Source of the DNA: CAYNWK01 sp964400875
GTDB lineage: Bacteria > Chloroflexota > Anaerolineae > Anaerolineales > UBA4823
Length of the DNA: 64,000 nt
Assembly (NCBI GenBank): GCA_964400875.1
Contig: CAYNWK010000005.1
Coordinates: 1-64,000, forward strand
Reading direction: 5' to 3'
The position numbers and the translations under genes are program-made. The notes under the pieces were generated by a model. It saw only the letters and a program-made list of their open reading frames with translations. It ran no database searches and had not been told where the DNA came from. This document shows positions 42,709 through 51,999 of the stretch, one piece after another (position 1 is the stretch's first letter; each line of letters opens with the position of its first letter).

Positions 42709-43863
42709 TTATACTGCGCCCTCGATCACGTGGCGGGCGATAACCATACGCTGGATTTCGCTGGTGCCCTCACCGATGGTCATCAAACGGGCGTCCCGGT
42801 AAATACGCTCCACCGGGTACTCACGGCTGTAACCATACCCGCCGTGTACCTGGATGGCGTTCCTGCAGACACCTTCCGCCATCTCGGTAGCGAATAATTT
42901 AGCCATTGAGGCCGCCTTTGTGTAGGGCCGGCCTTTACTTTTTAACCACGCAGCCTGGTAAACCAGCAGGCGAGCTGCCTCGATCTCGGTGGCTGCATCG
43001 GCGAGCATCCATTGGACCGCCTGGTGATGGTCGAGCGGCGCGCCGAAGGTCTCGCGTTCGCTGGCATAGTGGATGGCTTCTTCGTAAGCCGCCTGAGCCA
43101 GACCGGTCGCCAGAGCGCCGATGCCAACCCTGCCGCCGTCCAGGACGTTGAGGGTTTGATAAAGGCCTTTGCCTTCCTCGCCAATCAGGTGGTCAGCGGG
43201 TACGCGCACGTTTTCGTAGGTCACGGCATGGGTAGGGGAACCTTTCAAGCCCATCTTCTTCTCAGCGGGGGAGATGTGCAGCCCATCGGATGCGGTGGGC
43301 ACGACGATCAGGCTCAGCGAATGCGATCCCTGGCCCGGCGAGGTGCGCACCAGAGTGACGATAAAATCGGCGATGCTGGCATTGGTGCACCACATCTTTG
43401 CCCCGTTGATCACCCATTCCCCATCCTGAAGCTCGGCGCGGGTGAGCACGCCGCCTTTGAGATCCGATCCGGCGCCGGGTTCGGTCAGTGCTAAGGCTGC
43501 CAGTTTGCCCTTGCCGCTGGCTGCGGGTGGCAGAAAGCGTTTTTTAAGCGCTTCGCTGGCGTATAGCGCGATGGGCGCGCAGCCCAACCCGTTATGTGCG
43601 GCGATCGCCAGCGCCGTGCTGCCGCAGCCCCAGCCAAGTTCTTCGATGGCGATGGCGGCGCTCACCGCGTCGACGCCCGTTCCACCAAATTCCTCCGGAA
43701 CGTTTAACCCGAGCAACCCAATCGGCCCCATTTTGTGGGTCGCAGCCCAGTTGAACTCGGCGTTTTCGTCCACCTCGCGGGCTTTAGGTTTGACTTCGCG
43801 GGCGACGAAATCGTGGACTGCCTCACGCCACATGTGCTGTTCAGCGGTCAGATCGAAATCCAT
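42709..43863 (-). CDS. Acyl-CoA dehydrogenase
   Basis: 384 residues, standard length for short-chain/branched members; GGAGAG precedes the ATG. The FAD/substrate signature LALTEPGAGSD (about 125-135) and the C-terminal QVHGGYGYSREYPVERIYRD are typical. The catalytic base should be Glu in TIGEGTSEIQR (near 368), as in short- and medium-chain enzymes. It oxidises acyl-CoA to enoyl-CoA and passes electrons to electron-transfer flavoprotein. The acyl-CoA synthetase downstream on the same strand fits fatty- or organic-acid use. The chain-length preference cannot be read. Confidence 0.9.
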   Translation of the reverse strand: MDFDLTAEQHMWREAVHDFVAREVKPKAREVDENAEFNWAATHKMGPIGLLGLNVPEEFGGTGVDAVSAAIAIEELGWGCGSTALAIAAHNGLGCAPIALYASEALKKRFLPPAASGKGKLAALALTEPGAGSDLKGGVLTRAELQDGEWVINGAKMWCTNASIADFIVTLVRTSPGQGSHSLSLIVVPTASDGLHISPAEKKMGLKGSPTHAVTYENVRVPADHLIGEEGKGLYQTLNVLDGGRVGIGALATGLAQAAYEEAIHYASERETFGAPLDHHQAVQWMLADAATEIEAARLLVYQAAWLKSKGRPYTKAASMAKLFATEMAEGVCRNAIQVHGGYGYSREYPVERIYRDARLMTIGEGTSEIQRMVIARHVIEGAV

Positions 43864-43886
43864 GGATGCTCTCCTTAGTTTGGTTA

Positions 43887-43976
43887 GGAGTTACGCCGTT
43901 CTCCGAGAAAGGGTGGGTGTTTGGGCGGGCGAAGCTCGCCCAAACACCCACTTTCACCCCTCAAGTGCGTAAGTCC
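43887..43976. repeat. 90-bp palindromic element with GGA(C/G)TTACGC ends (MITE-like)
   Basis: It begins GGAGTTACGC (43887-43896) and ends with the inverse gcgtaagtcc (43967-43976). The middle holds a long palindrome: gggtgtttgggcgggcg pairing with cgcccaaacaccc around GAAGCT. Flanks read TTA and AAT. Copies or parts of its ends occur at 7939, 54022 and 62497. It lies in the gap between the acyl-CoA dehydrogenase start and the zinc-ribbon gene end. No coding potential. Confidence 0.65.
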
Positions 43977-44040
43977 AATCTGTTTAGTCTTGTCGGTTGT
44001 TGGTTTACTCCGGGTGCCCCTGCGCCGGTCAAGAAATGCA

Positions 44041-44277
44041 TTAGTTGTTGAGAAAAAGGAAAAAGCACAGCAACCCGAGTCCAATGATGACGATGATCGG
44101 GATCAATACCACAGCAATGGTGTAAGCGCTGTACCAGAAGAAGTCGCCGGGCTCGACTTCGGTTTCATCTTCGGCAGGTTGATCCAGCTGGTGGGATTGG
44201 ATCGCAGCGCCGCAGCGCGGGCATTGTTCCACCCCCTCGGCCAGCATCGCGTTGCAGTTGGGACACCAAACGGGCAT
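44041..44277 (-). CDS. Zinc-ribbon protein with C-terminal membrane helix
   Basis: 78 residues. The N-terminus has a four-cysteine zinc ribbon, CPNC at 5-8 and CPRC at 19-22, then an acidic spacer, then one membrane helix (about 50-75: YTIAVVLIPIIVIIGLGLLC). The short start lacks a strong ribosome site. Small proteins of this type are common in Chloroflexota and have no known role; the ribbon probably faces the cytoplasm. It lies between the acyl-CoA synthetase and the acyl-CoA dehydrogenase on the same strand, with 80 bases upstream. Confidence 0.75.
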   Translation of the reverse strand: MPVWCPNCNAMLAEGVEQCPRCGAAIQSHQLDQPAEDETEVEPGDFFWYSAYTIAVVLIPIIVIIGLGLLCFFLFLNN

Positions 44278-44357
44278 GAAGTTCTCGCTTGAGGTCTGGG
44301 ATAAGCCCCGGTGGTTCCTGGCAGAATGTTCCCCGGTGGCCTTCCCCGGCTAACAGG

Positions 44358-46313
44358 TCAGCGGGCGTGGCGGATCTCTTCGACGGATTCGGGGTTGACC
44401 AGTGAGGAGGTGTCGCCCGGGTCTTCTCCCAGGTACGCTGAGCGGATCATCCGGCGCATGACCTTGGCGTTGCGCGTTTTGGGCAGATCACTGACGAAGC
44501 GGATCTCAGCGGGGGCCAGCGGCTTACCCATGGCCTTAACCACCATCTCGGTGAGCTCCTGGCGCAGATCGCCGGGTGAGTCATCACTGGCTGATAGAAC
44601 ACAGAATACGACCAGCGCGCTGCCTTTTATTTCGTGGGGCACGCCAATCGCCGCCGCCTCGACCACCCTGGGGTGTTCCACCAGGATCGATTCAACCTCC
44701 GCCGGGCCGAGACGCTTCCCGGCTATTTTGATGGTGTCATCCGACCGCCCCAGGATGTACCATAACCCCTCAGAATCGATGGCTGCGAAATCTCCGTGTA
44801 CCCAAACGCCGGGCCAACGCGACCAGTACGTCTCTTCGTAGCGCTTGGGGTCTTTCCAAAAACCGCGGGTCATGCCGATCCACGGCGCCTTGATAACCAG
44901 TTCGCCGACCTGGTTGCGCACCGGTTCACCGTTTTCGTTGAAGACGTCGGCGGCGATCCCCGGGCAGGGTCCTGAAAATGCGCATGGCTTTAGCGGCAGG
45001 ATCGGGTTGCCCATCACGATCCCGCCGGAGATCTCCGTGCCGCCGGAATAATTGATGATCGGCCGGGTCCCCTGGCCGACCTTCTCGAAAAGCCACCTCC
45101 ACGGGTCGGGGTTCCAGGGTTCGCCGGTTGAGGCGAAAAACCGCAAAGAGCTCAGGTCGTGGCTGCGGAACGGCTCCTCACCATGCGGGATCAAGGCGCG
45201 GATCAGCGTGGGGGATACGCCCAAGGTGGTGATGCGGTGGCGTTCCACTAGGGACCATAACCGGTCAGGTCCGGGATAGTCAGGCGCGCCGTCGTAAATA
45301 AAGAACGAGGCGCCCAGGATCAGAGCGCCGAACACCAACCAGGGACCCATCATCCAGCCCATGTCGGTCATCCAGTACAGGGTCTGGCCCGGGTGCAGAT
45401 CGGTGCCAAAGGCCATATCTTGCGCCGCTTTAATCGGAAAACCGGCGTGGGTGTGCACCGCGCCTTTCGGCCTGCCAGTAGTCCCGGAAGTGTATATCAC
45501 CATCAGGACGTCTTCCGCCTCGGTGACTTCAGTGGGCGCTTCCACAGGTTGGCCGGCGACCAGCTCATGCCACCAGTGATCCCGGCCCGGCATCATCTCG
45601 ACCTCTAATCCCGCCCGGTTGTAGACGATCAAGTGTTCCAGGGTGGGTAGCTGTGCGGAGGCGGCATCGGCAACTGCTTTCATATCTACCGGGCTGCCGC
45701 GGCGGAAAAAACCGTCGGCGGTGAACAACGCTTTAGCCCCGGCGTCAGCCAGCCGGGTGGCTACCGCGCCAGCCCCGTAGCCGGAAAACAGCGGCAAAAT
45801 AATGCCCCCGATTTTGGCGATCGCCAGCAAGGCGATAACGATTTCAGGGGTCATGGGCATATACAGACCAATGGCGTCGCCTTTTCCTATACCAAGCGAA
45901 CGCAAGGCGTTGGCAGCCTGGTTGACCCGGCGGTACAACTGCCCGTAACTGAGCGTTTGCGTTTCTCCCTCCTCACCCTCCCAAATCAGTGCAGGCTGGC
46001 CCTCCGTGGGCGTGCCGATGTATTTATCCAGGCAGTTATGCACCACGTTCATCTTTCCACCCGGGCACCACTCCGGCCAGGCGATGCCGCGGGAGAGATC
46101 GACAATTTGATCGTAAGGCGTGTAGAATTCCACCTGCAGATAATCCAGCACGGCCTCGGTGAACCAGGCAATGTCCGTTGTGGACCGGCGCATCAACTCC
46201 GTAAAATTGGCGATCCGGTGGATTTTCATGAACTTGCTCAAATGTGCGTTTTCGACGTAGTCCGGCGTTGGCCGCCAGACGATCTCCCCCCCAAACTCGA
46301 ATTGGTTGGACAT
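44358..46313 (-). CDS. Acyl-CoA synthetase (acetyl-CoA synthetase-like)
   Basis: 651 residues from the ATG at 46313 with GGAGGATAGG before it. The AMP-binding motif is [16 protein letters not shown] (about 262-277), then [11 protein letters not shown] and the hinge [21 protein letters not shown], and [10 protein letters not shown] near the end, which carries the C-terminal lysine that is acetylated in AcsA. It activates a short-chain acid (acetate, propionate or similar) with ATP and CoA. The N-terminal ~110 residues (LPYDQ-like ACS region, with [16 protein letters not shown]) match AcsA. The acyl-CoA dehydrogenase lies further downstream. The exact acid is not predictable. Confidence 0.88.
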   Translation of the reverse strand: MSNQFEFGGEIVWRPTPDYVENAHLSKFMKIHRIANFTELMRRSTTDIAWFTEAVLDYLQVEFYTPYDQIVDLSRGIAWPEWCPGGKMNVVHNCLDKYIGTPTEGQPALIWEGEEGETQTLSYGQLYRRVNQAANALRSLGIGKGDAIGLYMPMTPEIVIALLAIAKIGGIILPLFSGYGAGAVATRLADAGAKALFTADGFFRRGSPVDMKAVADAASAQLPTLEHLIVYNRAGLEVEMMPGRDHWWHELVAGQPVEAPTEVTEAEDVLMVIYTSGTTGRPKGAVHTHAGFPIKAAQDMAFGTDLHPGQTLYWMTDMGWMMGPWLVFGALILGASFFIYDGAPDYPGPDRLWSLVERHRITTLGVSPTLIRALIPHGEEPFRSHDLSSLRFFASTGEPWNPDPWRWLFEKVGQGTRPIINYSGGTEISGGIVMGNPILPLKPCAFSGPCPGIAADVFNENGEPVRNQVGELVIKAPWIGMTRGFWKDPKRYEETYWSRWPGVWVHGDFAAIDSEGLWYILGRSDDTIKIAGKRLGPAEVESILVEHPRVVEAAAIGVPHEIKGSALVVFCVLSASDDSPGDLRQELTEMVVKAMGKPLAPAEIRFVSDLPKTRNAKVMRRMIRSAYLGEDPGDTSSLVNPESVEEIRHAR

Positions 46314-46414
46314 CGACCTATCCTCCATACACTTTTCCCCACGCCACATGCAGGTGACGGTGATCCTGATTCTATCCCCAACCGCGACGAGACGCAACCC
46401 GGTCCTGATGAAGT

Positions 46415-46924
46415 TTACCTGCGTTTCTCCCGGGCCAGGCGAGCGATCTCCGGGTCATCCACGACATCCCCGCCGCGCACTGTGGCGCCGATCACGATCC
46501 CGGCGCTGATCAGCACCAAATTCTTGATGATGTATTGGCCTTCCAGGGTGGGCGCGTAGGGAATGCGCAAGAATACTTCGCCGGGAAAAAGGAATACCGG
46601 CGTGATTGTCCCAAGCATCTGCACGAAAAGCAGGAGCAGCGTTGCTCGCATGAAAACTCCGAAAATTAAACCCAGCCCAATCAGGCATTCCCAGGTTGCC
46701 AGCAGCCAGATCGAGGCCTGTGGCGGGATAAGTCCAAAGGTAAGCCTGGCGATCGTCTCTGCTGCCAGGTTCTGTGCCGGGCTCAACCCTGGAAAGAACT
46801 TTAATACGCCGAACCAGAAGAAAACGATTCCCAGGCTGATGCGCAGCAGTAAAATGCCATTGCGCGCCATCCAATCGGTGATGCGCCGGTCGAGGCGGTC
46901 GAACGTTGAAGTGAATTCATTCAT
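46415..46924 (-). CDS. DoxX-like integral membrane protein
   Basis: 169 residues. Four hydrophobic segments are visible (about 21-44, 68-90, 93-113, 129-149), with [21 protein letters not shown] at the first, which is the DoxX/DUF417-type start. The family is loosely linked to redox or quinone chemistry in some members, but the function is unknown. A basic C-terminal tail faces the cytoplasm. GGAGAAA lies somewhat far upstream of the ATG. It is 100 bases upstream of the acyl-CoA synthetase on the same strand and may be transcribed with it. Confidence 0.7.
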   Translation of the reverse strand: MNEFTSTFDRLDRRITDWMARNGILLLRISLGIVFFWFGVLKFFPGLSPAQNLAAETIARLTFGLIPPQASIWLLATWECLIGLGLIFGVFMRATLLLLFVQMLGTITPVFLFPGEVFLRIPYAPTLEGQYIIKNLVLISAGIVIGATVRGGDVVDDPEIARLAREKRR

Positions 46925-47060
46925 TTTGGACTCTTATTTCTCCTAATTGATTCTCGGATCTATTTTACCCTCAACAGAAATTACCCATTCGACCCGTAAA
47001 AAAAATTCTATAATTGGATTTTGAGACCGCCGATATATTTGTTCCCCGAAGGAGTTATTG

Positions 47061-48242
47061 ATGTCTTTCAAAGAAGGTCCTTCCACCCGTTGTGTTCATT
47101 ATGGTATGGCTGTCGATCCGCTGAGTCACACCATGAACTCGCCCATCTTTGAGAACGCTGCCTTCGCCTATGAAGATCTGCAAACCTGGCGAGCCGTTGC
47201 GTTAAAAGAGAAATTTGGGGATATTTACAGCAGAAATTCTAACCCGACGGTACGGGCGTTTAACGAAAAGATGGCTGCGCTGGAACGCGCCGAGTCTGCG
47301 ACCGATTTTTCCACCGGTATGGCGGCGATCAGCACGACTTTGTTCGCTTTGTTGAGTCCTGGACAGCGGGCGGTCACTATCAAAGATGCTTATGGCGCTA
47401 CTTATCTGCACTTCACCGAGATCCTGCCGCGTTTCGGAGTTAACTGTGCGGTTTGTGAAACGACCGACGAGGCGGCGATCTTGTCAGCCATCGCTCAAGG
47501 ATGCGATTTACTATACCTGGAATCGCCTACCAATCCTCTTCTGAGGGTGGTTGATTTGGTTAAGCTGATCAGCGCCGCTCACCGGGTAGGGGCGGTCACC
47601 GTGGTTGACAACACCTTCGGCACGCCGATCAACCAGTTGCCGGTCGAGATGGGGGCTGACCTGGTGATCCACAGCGCGACCAAATACATCAACGGGCATA
47701 ACGACCTGACTGCTGGGGTTGTCTGTGGTCGCAGTGAGTTGGTTGAGAAGATCTACCGCTATCGAGAGTTGGTCGGTCCCTCGCTGGATGCACACCGGGC
47801 TAGCTTGCTTCTGAGAAGCTTGAAGACCCTGGCGTTGCGCGTCCAGCGGCAAAATGAGAACGCCCTGGCGATGGCGCGCTTCCTGGAAGGTCACCCAAAG
47901 GTAGCCCGGGTTAATTATCCAGGCCTGGAGAGCCATCCCATGCATGCAATCGCGCGCGAGCAAATGCCCGGCGGGTTTGGTGGCGTACTGAGCTTCGAAC
48001 TCGTCGGGGGTTGGAACGCTGTAGAGCGACTGCTGCCGAGGTTGAAATATGCCTATATGGCGGCTAATTTAGGCCAGGTTGATACCGTCGTTGGGCCTCC
48101 TGCAGTGACCTCGCACGTGGAGTTAACCGAAAAGGAACGCAGCGAAGCCGGCATCCCCGAAGGTTTGATCCGTTATGCCGTGGGCATCGAGGATATCGCC
48201 GATCTGACCGCTGATATGGATCAGGCTTTGGCTCCCGTTTGA
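47061..48242 (+). CDS. Cys/Met-metabolism PLP enzyme (sulfhydrylase / gamma-lyase family)
   Basis: 393 residues from the ATG at 47061, eight bases after GAAGGAG; a TTG one codon earlier is rejected. PLP lysine is in SATKYINGHNDLTAG (near 206-210); YSRNSNPT (57-64) holds the tyrosine and arginine that bind PLP of the other subunit; TGMAAIST and DNTFGTP are typical. The family includes cystathionine gamma-synthase, O-acetylhomoserine sulfhydrylase (metY) and methionine gamma-lyase, which cannot be told apart here. It is a lone gene, converging on the ABC permease gene. No SAM riboswitch is visible in its short leader. Confidence 0.88.
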   Translation: MSFKEGPSTRCVHYGMAVDPLSHTMNSPIFENAAFAYEDLQTWRAVALKEKFGDIYSRNSNPTVRAFNEKMAALERAESATDFSTGMAAISTTLFALLSPGQRAVTIKDAYGATYLHFTEILPRFGVNCAVCETTDEAAILSAIAQGCDLLYLESPTNPLLRVVDLVKLISAAHRVGAVTVVDNTFGTPINQLPVEMGADLVIHSATKYINGHNDLTAGVVCGRSELVEKIYRYRELVGPSLDAHRASLLLRSLKTLALRVQRQNENALAMARFLEGHPKVARVNYPGLESHPMHAIAREQMPGGFGGVLSFELVGGWNAVERLLPRLKYAYMAANLGQVDTVVGPPAVTSHVELTEKERSEAGIPEGLIRYAVGIEDIADLTADMDQALAPV

Positions 48243-48258
48243 CAGGTCCCGATACAGC

Positions 48259-49557
48259 TCATTCGTAGCGCAGTGCCTCGATGGGGTCCAGTCGGGTGGC
48301 ACGCAGCGCGGGATAGATACCTGAGATCACGCCGATCAGCGTGGAAAAGATCACGGCGAAGACCATCAACCAGAGCGGGGTGTAAACCAACGTAGGGATC
48401 TCGGCCCCGGCTGAGCCCTCTTGGGCGGCCAAAGCAGTCAGATAGGCTCCGGCGACGAAGTTGATCACCACACCGCCTCCCAGCCCAAGCAGAACGCCGC
48501 TGAAGCCTCCCAGGGTTCCAATCAGGCCAGCCTCGCCCAAAAATACGAACATCACGTCGCGATTACGCGCCCCGACCGCTTTCATCAGGCCGATCTCGCG
48601 AGTACGTTCGTAGATCGACATGACCATCGCGTTGGCGATGCCCACCCCGGCGACTAGCAGTGCGATCCCGCCGATCCCACCCAACACGATCTGGATGATC
48701 AGGAACAACTGGTTCAGGCTGCGCAGCGTGGATTGCGCGGAAAAGGCGAGCAAGCCTCGTTGGACGAGAGATTGCTCGATCGCGCTGACTTGCTGGGGGG
48801 AGGCAACTTTTACCAGCGCCTGGTCATAGCCCTCCGTGCGTAAGTTTGGTCGTTGGCCGCGCTGCCAGGTCTGCAGATCCAGGACGTCGTTCGTCGAGAG
48901 ATAATAGCTGGTGTCTTTCTCTCCCCCCGATTCGGCCAGGACGCCCACCACCCGCAAACGGACGGTCCGTTCGACCAGTCGCCCGTCATTGTCGACTTTC
49001 TGCAAGATCAACTGGAGGGTCTGCCCCTGCAACTCCGGCGGGGGATCGGGACGCCCGCCGGTTTGCGGGTTGAACAGCCTCTCATTGACCCGCGACCCCA
49101 CGAAAGTCTGCCACTGCCCTAAACGGCCGATGCCTTCCTGGAATTCAAAGCCCAGGTCATCGATCACCCGCGGTTCAATACCGACGATGTTCGCGAACCC
49201 TGTCAGGCGGTTTACGCGCAGCTCGCCGCTGGCGCGCAGGAGCGGCGTGACGGCGACAACCCCGGGAAGATCGGCCAGGTCCCTCAAGGTTTCGTCGTTG
49301 AGAACTGTGCTCTCTCCTGATGATTGCACGTCGACGCCCAGTCCCTGAAACTGGGAAGCTGAAAAAACGGTCATCTCGGTCAGCTCACCGATCGAGCCCA
49401 GGTCGTTCAAGGCAAAGCGCTGCAAGCCGGCTCCCAGTGAGACCAGCAAGATGATCGCAGCTGTGCCGATCAAGACGCCGATCGAGGTCATGGCCACGCG
49501 AATCTTCATGCGCAGCAAATTGCGCCGCACCAGGTAAAGCAGATCCCGCCAGCTCAT
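48259..49557 (-). CDS. MacB/FtsX-type ABC transporter permease
   Basis: 432 residues. An N-terminal membrane helix (about 19-43) is followed by the extracytoplasmic MacB_PCD region (about 60-270) and three C-terminal helices within the FtsX domain (about 280-420), containing ERTREIGLMKAVGARNRDV, the loop typical of lipoprotein-release and MacB permeases. It should form the membrane part of the exporter with the ATPase at 51.3 kb. The gene starts four bases after the CARDB gene ends and GGGAGC overlaps its stop, so translation is coupled. Confidence 0.9.
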   Translation of the reverse strand: MSWRDLLYLVRRNLLRMKIRVAMTSIGVLIGTAAIILLVSLGAGLQRFALNDLGSIGELTEMTVFSASQFQGLGVDVQSSGESTVLNDETLRDLADLPGVVAVTPLLRASGELRVNRLTGFANIVGIEPRVIDDLGFEFQEGIGRLGQWQTFVGSRVNERLFNPQTGGRPDPPPELQGQTLQLILQKVDNDGRLVERTVRLRVVGVLAESGGEKDTSYYLSTNDVLDLQTWQRGQRPNLRTEGYDQALVKVASPQQVSAIEQSLVQRGLLAFSAQSTLRSLNQLFLIIQIVLGGIGGIALLVAGVGIANAMVMSIYERTREIGLMKAVGARNRDVMFVFLGEAGLIGTLGGFSGVLLGLGGGVVINFVAGAYLTALAAQEGSAGAEIPTLVYTPLWLMVFAVIFSTLIGVISGIYPALRATRLDPIEALRYE

Positions 49558-49560
49558 CCG

Positions 49561-51276
49561 CTAGCTCCCTAAACCGAATAATCCACGCAGGAAACGCAGC
49601 ACCCGATCCCAGAAACTGAGCGAATCCTCGGGCTGCTCCGCTACATCTGGCTGAGTTGCCTGAGGGGTTTCTACTTCGATGGATAGCGTCTCGCTGATCA
49701 CCTGGGGCTGGTTGAAATCATCCAGGTAGTGCACGCGCACCTCAACCGGGAGCGTTCCACCTTGTGTGGGGATCACCACGGCGTCGAAGGATCCAGAAGT
49801 GCCGCCGTCCAAAGCGCCGATGAATGCCGAGCCTTCAACGAGATCCAGCTGCTCTCCGGCGACCTCAACAGTGCTGATGTTCACCTGGCTGCGGCCGATA
49901 TTGACCAGCTCGATCGGCAGCTCGATAGTTTGGTCTACCAACCCCGGCTCGACGGGGCGGTAAAAGTTGATCTGTAAGCTGGGGAGTCGGCTGGCCAGCA
50001 AATTGAGCACCTGGTTTTCCGTCTGGCGCGTCCCGCCGGGGCTGTCGTAGGTCAGCGAGACCGGCAGGTTATATACCCCTGAGTCAGCAGACCCGTCCAG
50101 GAGCAGCTGCCGCTCCAGTGTTAGGGTTTCGCCCGCGGCCAACTCAGTGACGTATTGGATATTGCCTGCACCAAGGATGGCAAAGGGCTGTAGTCCCGCC
50201 CCGTCCTCGCCGCCCAGGGTGATCAGCAGCTGCTGCGCCGGATTGCGCCCGACGTTGGAAACTTCCATCTGCAGGCTAAAGGTATCGCCTGGGGAAAGCG
50301 TCTCTGGCTCCGTTCGGTAGGCCGTGAGCAGAACCAGGGGTTGATCGGCCAGGGAGTCGCTGATATCGAGGCCAACGCTCTGCGTAGAGGCATATTCGCG
50401 GCCGTAATAATCGTCGTATTCCAGCGAGAGTTCGAGATTGTTGAAGCCTGGCATGGCGCTTTCGGTGAGAGCCAGCGATAGATCGACCGTCTGCGTTTCA
50501 TTGGCTTGGATCAGGTCGATCACTTCTACGTTGCTGCCGCCTTGCGGGATGGCGATATCCAGGGAGACCAGTGAAAGGCGGATGTTGGTGGCTGTATAAT
50601 CGCCGCGGTTGACTATCTCAATGTTCAACTCAAAGGGTTCGCCCGGGCGTAGCGTCTCCGGATTGGTTTGGGAGCCCTGGATCAGCAATTGGGGTTGACC
50701 GTATACGGTCAGAGGTGCCGGGGTAGCGGTAGGGGTTTCCGTCGGCTCTTCCGGCGAAATGATGCGAACGGCGTCGCTTACGCTGGCCGTCAGCCCGTTT
50801 GCAAGAATGATCTCTAAATCATATTTGCGCGTGCTGAGCCCGGGCGGCACCACAGCTCGAATCGCGGTTGTATTTTGTAAAACCGCGTCGAGCAGGCCGT
50901 AACCGACCAGCCGCACGGCTAACCCCTGGGTGAAGCCCGTGCCGTAGATGCTCAGCGATCCGCCGGTCACCGTGCTGATCCGGGATGGTTCCACGCCGGT
51001 GATCGAGAGGGCTTCTGGGGTTGCGGTAGGCTGGCTAGTAGCCGTGATGGTAGCCGGGGGGACCACGGTCTCGGTGGGCGTTGGGGTAGGCAGCGGAGTC
51101 TCCGTGTCCACAGCCGTGGGGATCGGGGTTTCCGTCTCCTGTGCCGGCGCTGCCTGTGCCTGGGTAGCCGTCTCTGAGGCCTCTTCCGTTGAGTGGCCTT
51201 GGGCGGCGCCGCTTCCCAGACCGGAGAAGAGCAGGCTGGCGATCAATACGAGCATAACCAAGCCAAGTTTACGCAT
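49561..51276 (-). CDS. Secreted IPT/CARDB-repeat protein of the ABC module
   Basis: 571 residues. Signal peptide (LVMLVLIASLLFSGLGSGAAQG), then a Thr/Pro-rich stalk (about 40-90), an IPT/TIG domain (about 92-170, SITGVEPSRISTVTGGSLSIYG), and three CARDB-like beta domains (about 195-310, 315-425, 430-530), each beginning PxLxxxGSQTNPETLRPGEPF-like. The C-terminus ends with an amphipathic SFWDRVLRFLRGLFGLG. The start overlaps the ATPase stop codon by 8 bases and the end abuts the permease, so it is made in step with both. It may replace the MacA-like adaptor on the outside of the membrane. Confidence 0.75.
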   Translation of the reverse strand: MRKLGLVMLVLIASLLFSGLGSGAAQGHSTEEASETATQAQAAPAQETETPIPTAVDTETPLPTPTPTETVVPPATITATSQPTATPEALSITGVEPSRISTVTGGSLSIYGTGFTQGLAVRLVGYGLLDAVLQNTTAIRAVVPPGLSTRKYDLEIILANGLTASVSDAVRIISPEEPTETPTATPAPLTVYGQPQLLIQGSQTNPETLRPGEPFELNIEIVNRGDYTATNIRLSLVSLDIAIPQGGSNVEVIDLIQANETQTVDLSLALTESAMPGFNNLELSLEYDDYYGREYASTQSVGLDISDSLADQPLVLLTAYRTEPETLSPGDTFSLQMEVSNVGRNPAQQLLITLGGEDGAGLQPFAILGAGNIQYVTELAAGETLTLERQLLLDGSADSGVYNLPVSLTYDSPGGTRQTENQVLNLLASRLPSLQINFYRPVEPGLVDQTIELPIELVNIGRSQVNISTVEVAGEQLDLVEGSAFIGALDGGTSGSFDAVVIPTQGGTLPVEVRVHYLDDFNQPQVISETLSIEVETPQATQPDVAEQPEDSLSFWDRVLRFLRGLFGLGS

Positions 51277-51991
51277 GAACGTTTTCCTCTAGCGCAAGCG
51301 CGTCTGGCGCGGCGCCATCGATGATCTTCCCGTCGTGCAGGCGGATGCTGCGGTGAGCGGCTGCGATCACGGCGGGATCGTGGGAGACGATGATGATTGT
51401 GCGGCCTTGCTCGTTGAGCTGGGCCAGGAGCTGCATGACTTCTCCACCTGAATGGCTGTCCAGGTTGCCGGTGGGTTCGTCCGCCAACAGGATGGAGGGG
51501 TCGTTGACCAGCGCGCGCGCCAGCGCAACCCGCTGCTGTTGGCCTCCGGAGAGCTCGGTAGGGCGGTGGTTGGTTCGATCGGCCAGCCCAACTTCAGCCA
51601 GCAGATCTCGCGCCCGCTGCTGGCGTTGGTTGGCGTTGGAATTCGAAAATAAAAGAGGAAATTCGACATTTTCCAGGGCGGTCATGGTTGGGATCAAGTT
51701 GAACATCTGGAAAACAAACCCGATAGTCTGCTGCCGGTAGAGGGCTAATCCATCTTCATCGAGCGCAGTGATATCCTTCTCTCGCACGTAGATATTCCCG
51801 CTGGAGGGACGATCGAGGCCGCCCAGTAGGTACAAGAGCGTAGATTTTCCGGAGCCGGAAGGACCGGAAACGCCCAGAAATTCTCCGGCTTCGACCGTCA
51901 GGCTGAGTCCGTCCAGGGCAAGGACTTCTTCAGCGCCCATCTGAAAATGGCGGTGCAGGTTATCGATGCGGATCAGTGGGCGGGTTGGCAT
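51269..51991 (-). CDS. ABC transporter ATPase (MacB/LolD-like)
   Basis: 240 residues. Walker A GPSGSGKST (43-51), Q-loop, signature LSGGQQQRVALARAL (near 143-157), Walker B ILLADEPTG and the switch histidine in IIIVSHDP are all present, in the LolD/MacB/FtsE style. It powers the permease in the same operon. It starts eight bases after the Yip1 stop codon and overlaps the next gene's start. This is a type VII (mechanotransducing) exporter rather than an importer, as judged from the partner permease. Confidence 0.93.
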   Translation of the reverse strand: MPTRPLIRIDNLHRHFQMGAEEVLALDGLSLTVEAGEFLGVSGPSGSGKSTLLYLLGGLDRPSSGNIYVREKDITALDEDGLALYRQQTIGFVFQMFNLIPTMTALENVEFPLLFSNSNANQRQQRARDLLAEVGLADRTNHRPTELSGGQQQRVALARALVNDPSILLADEPTGNLDSHSGGEVMQLLAQLNEQGRTIIIVSHDPAVIAAAHRSIRLHDGKIIDGAAPDALALEENVHA

Positions 51992-51999
51992 ACGAAAGC

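Noticed and set aside
46925..47060. A SAM riboswitch before the Cys/Met-metabolism enzyme
   Set aside because: The leader is short and A/T-rich, without the conserved helices of SAM-I or SAM-II riboswitches.
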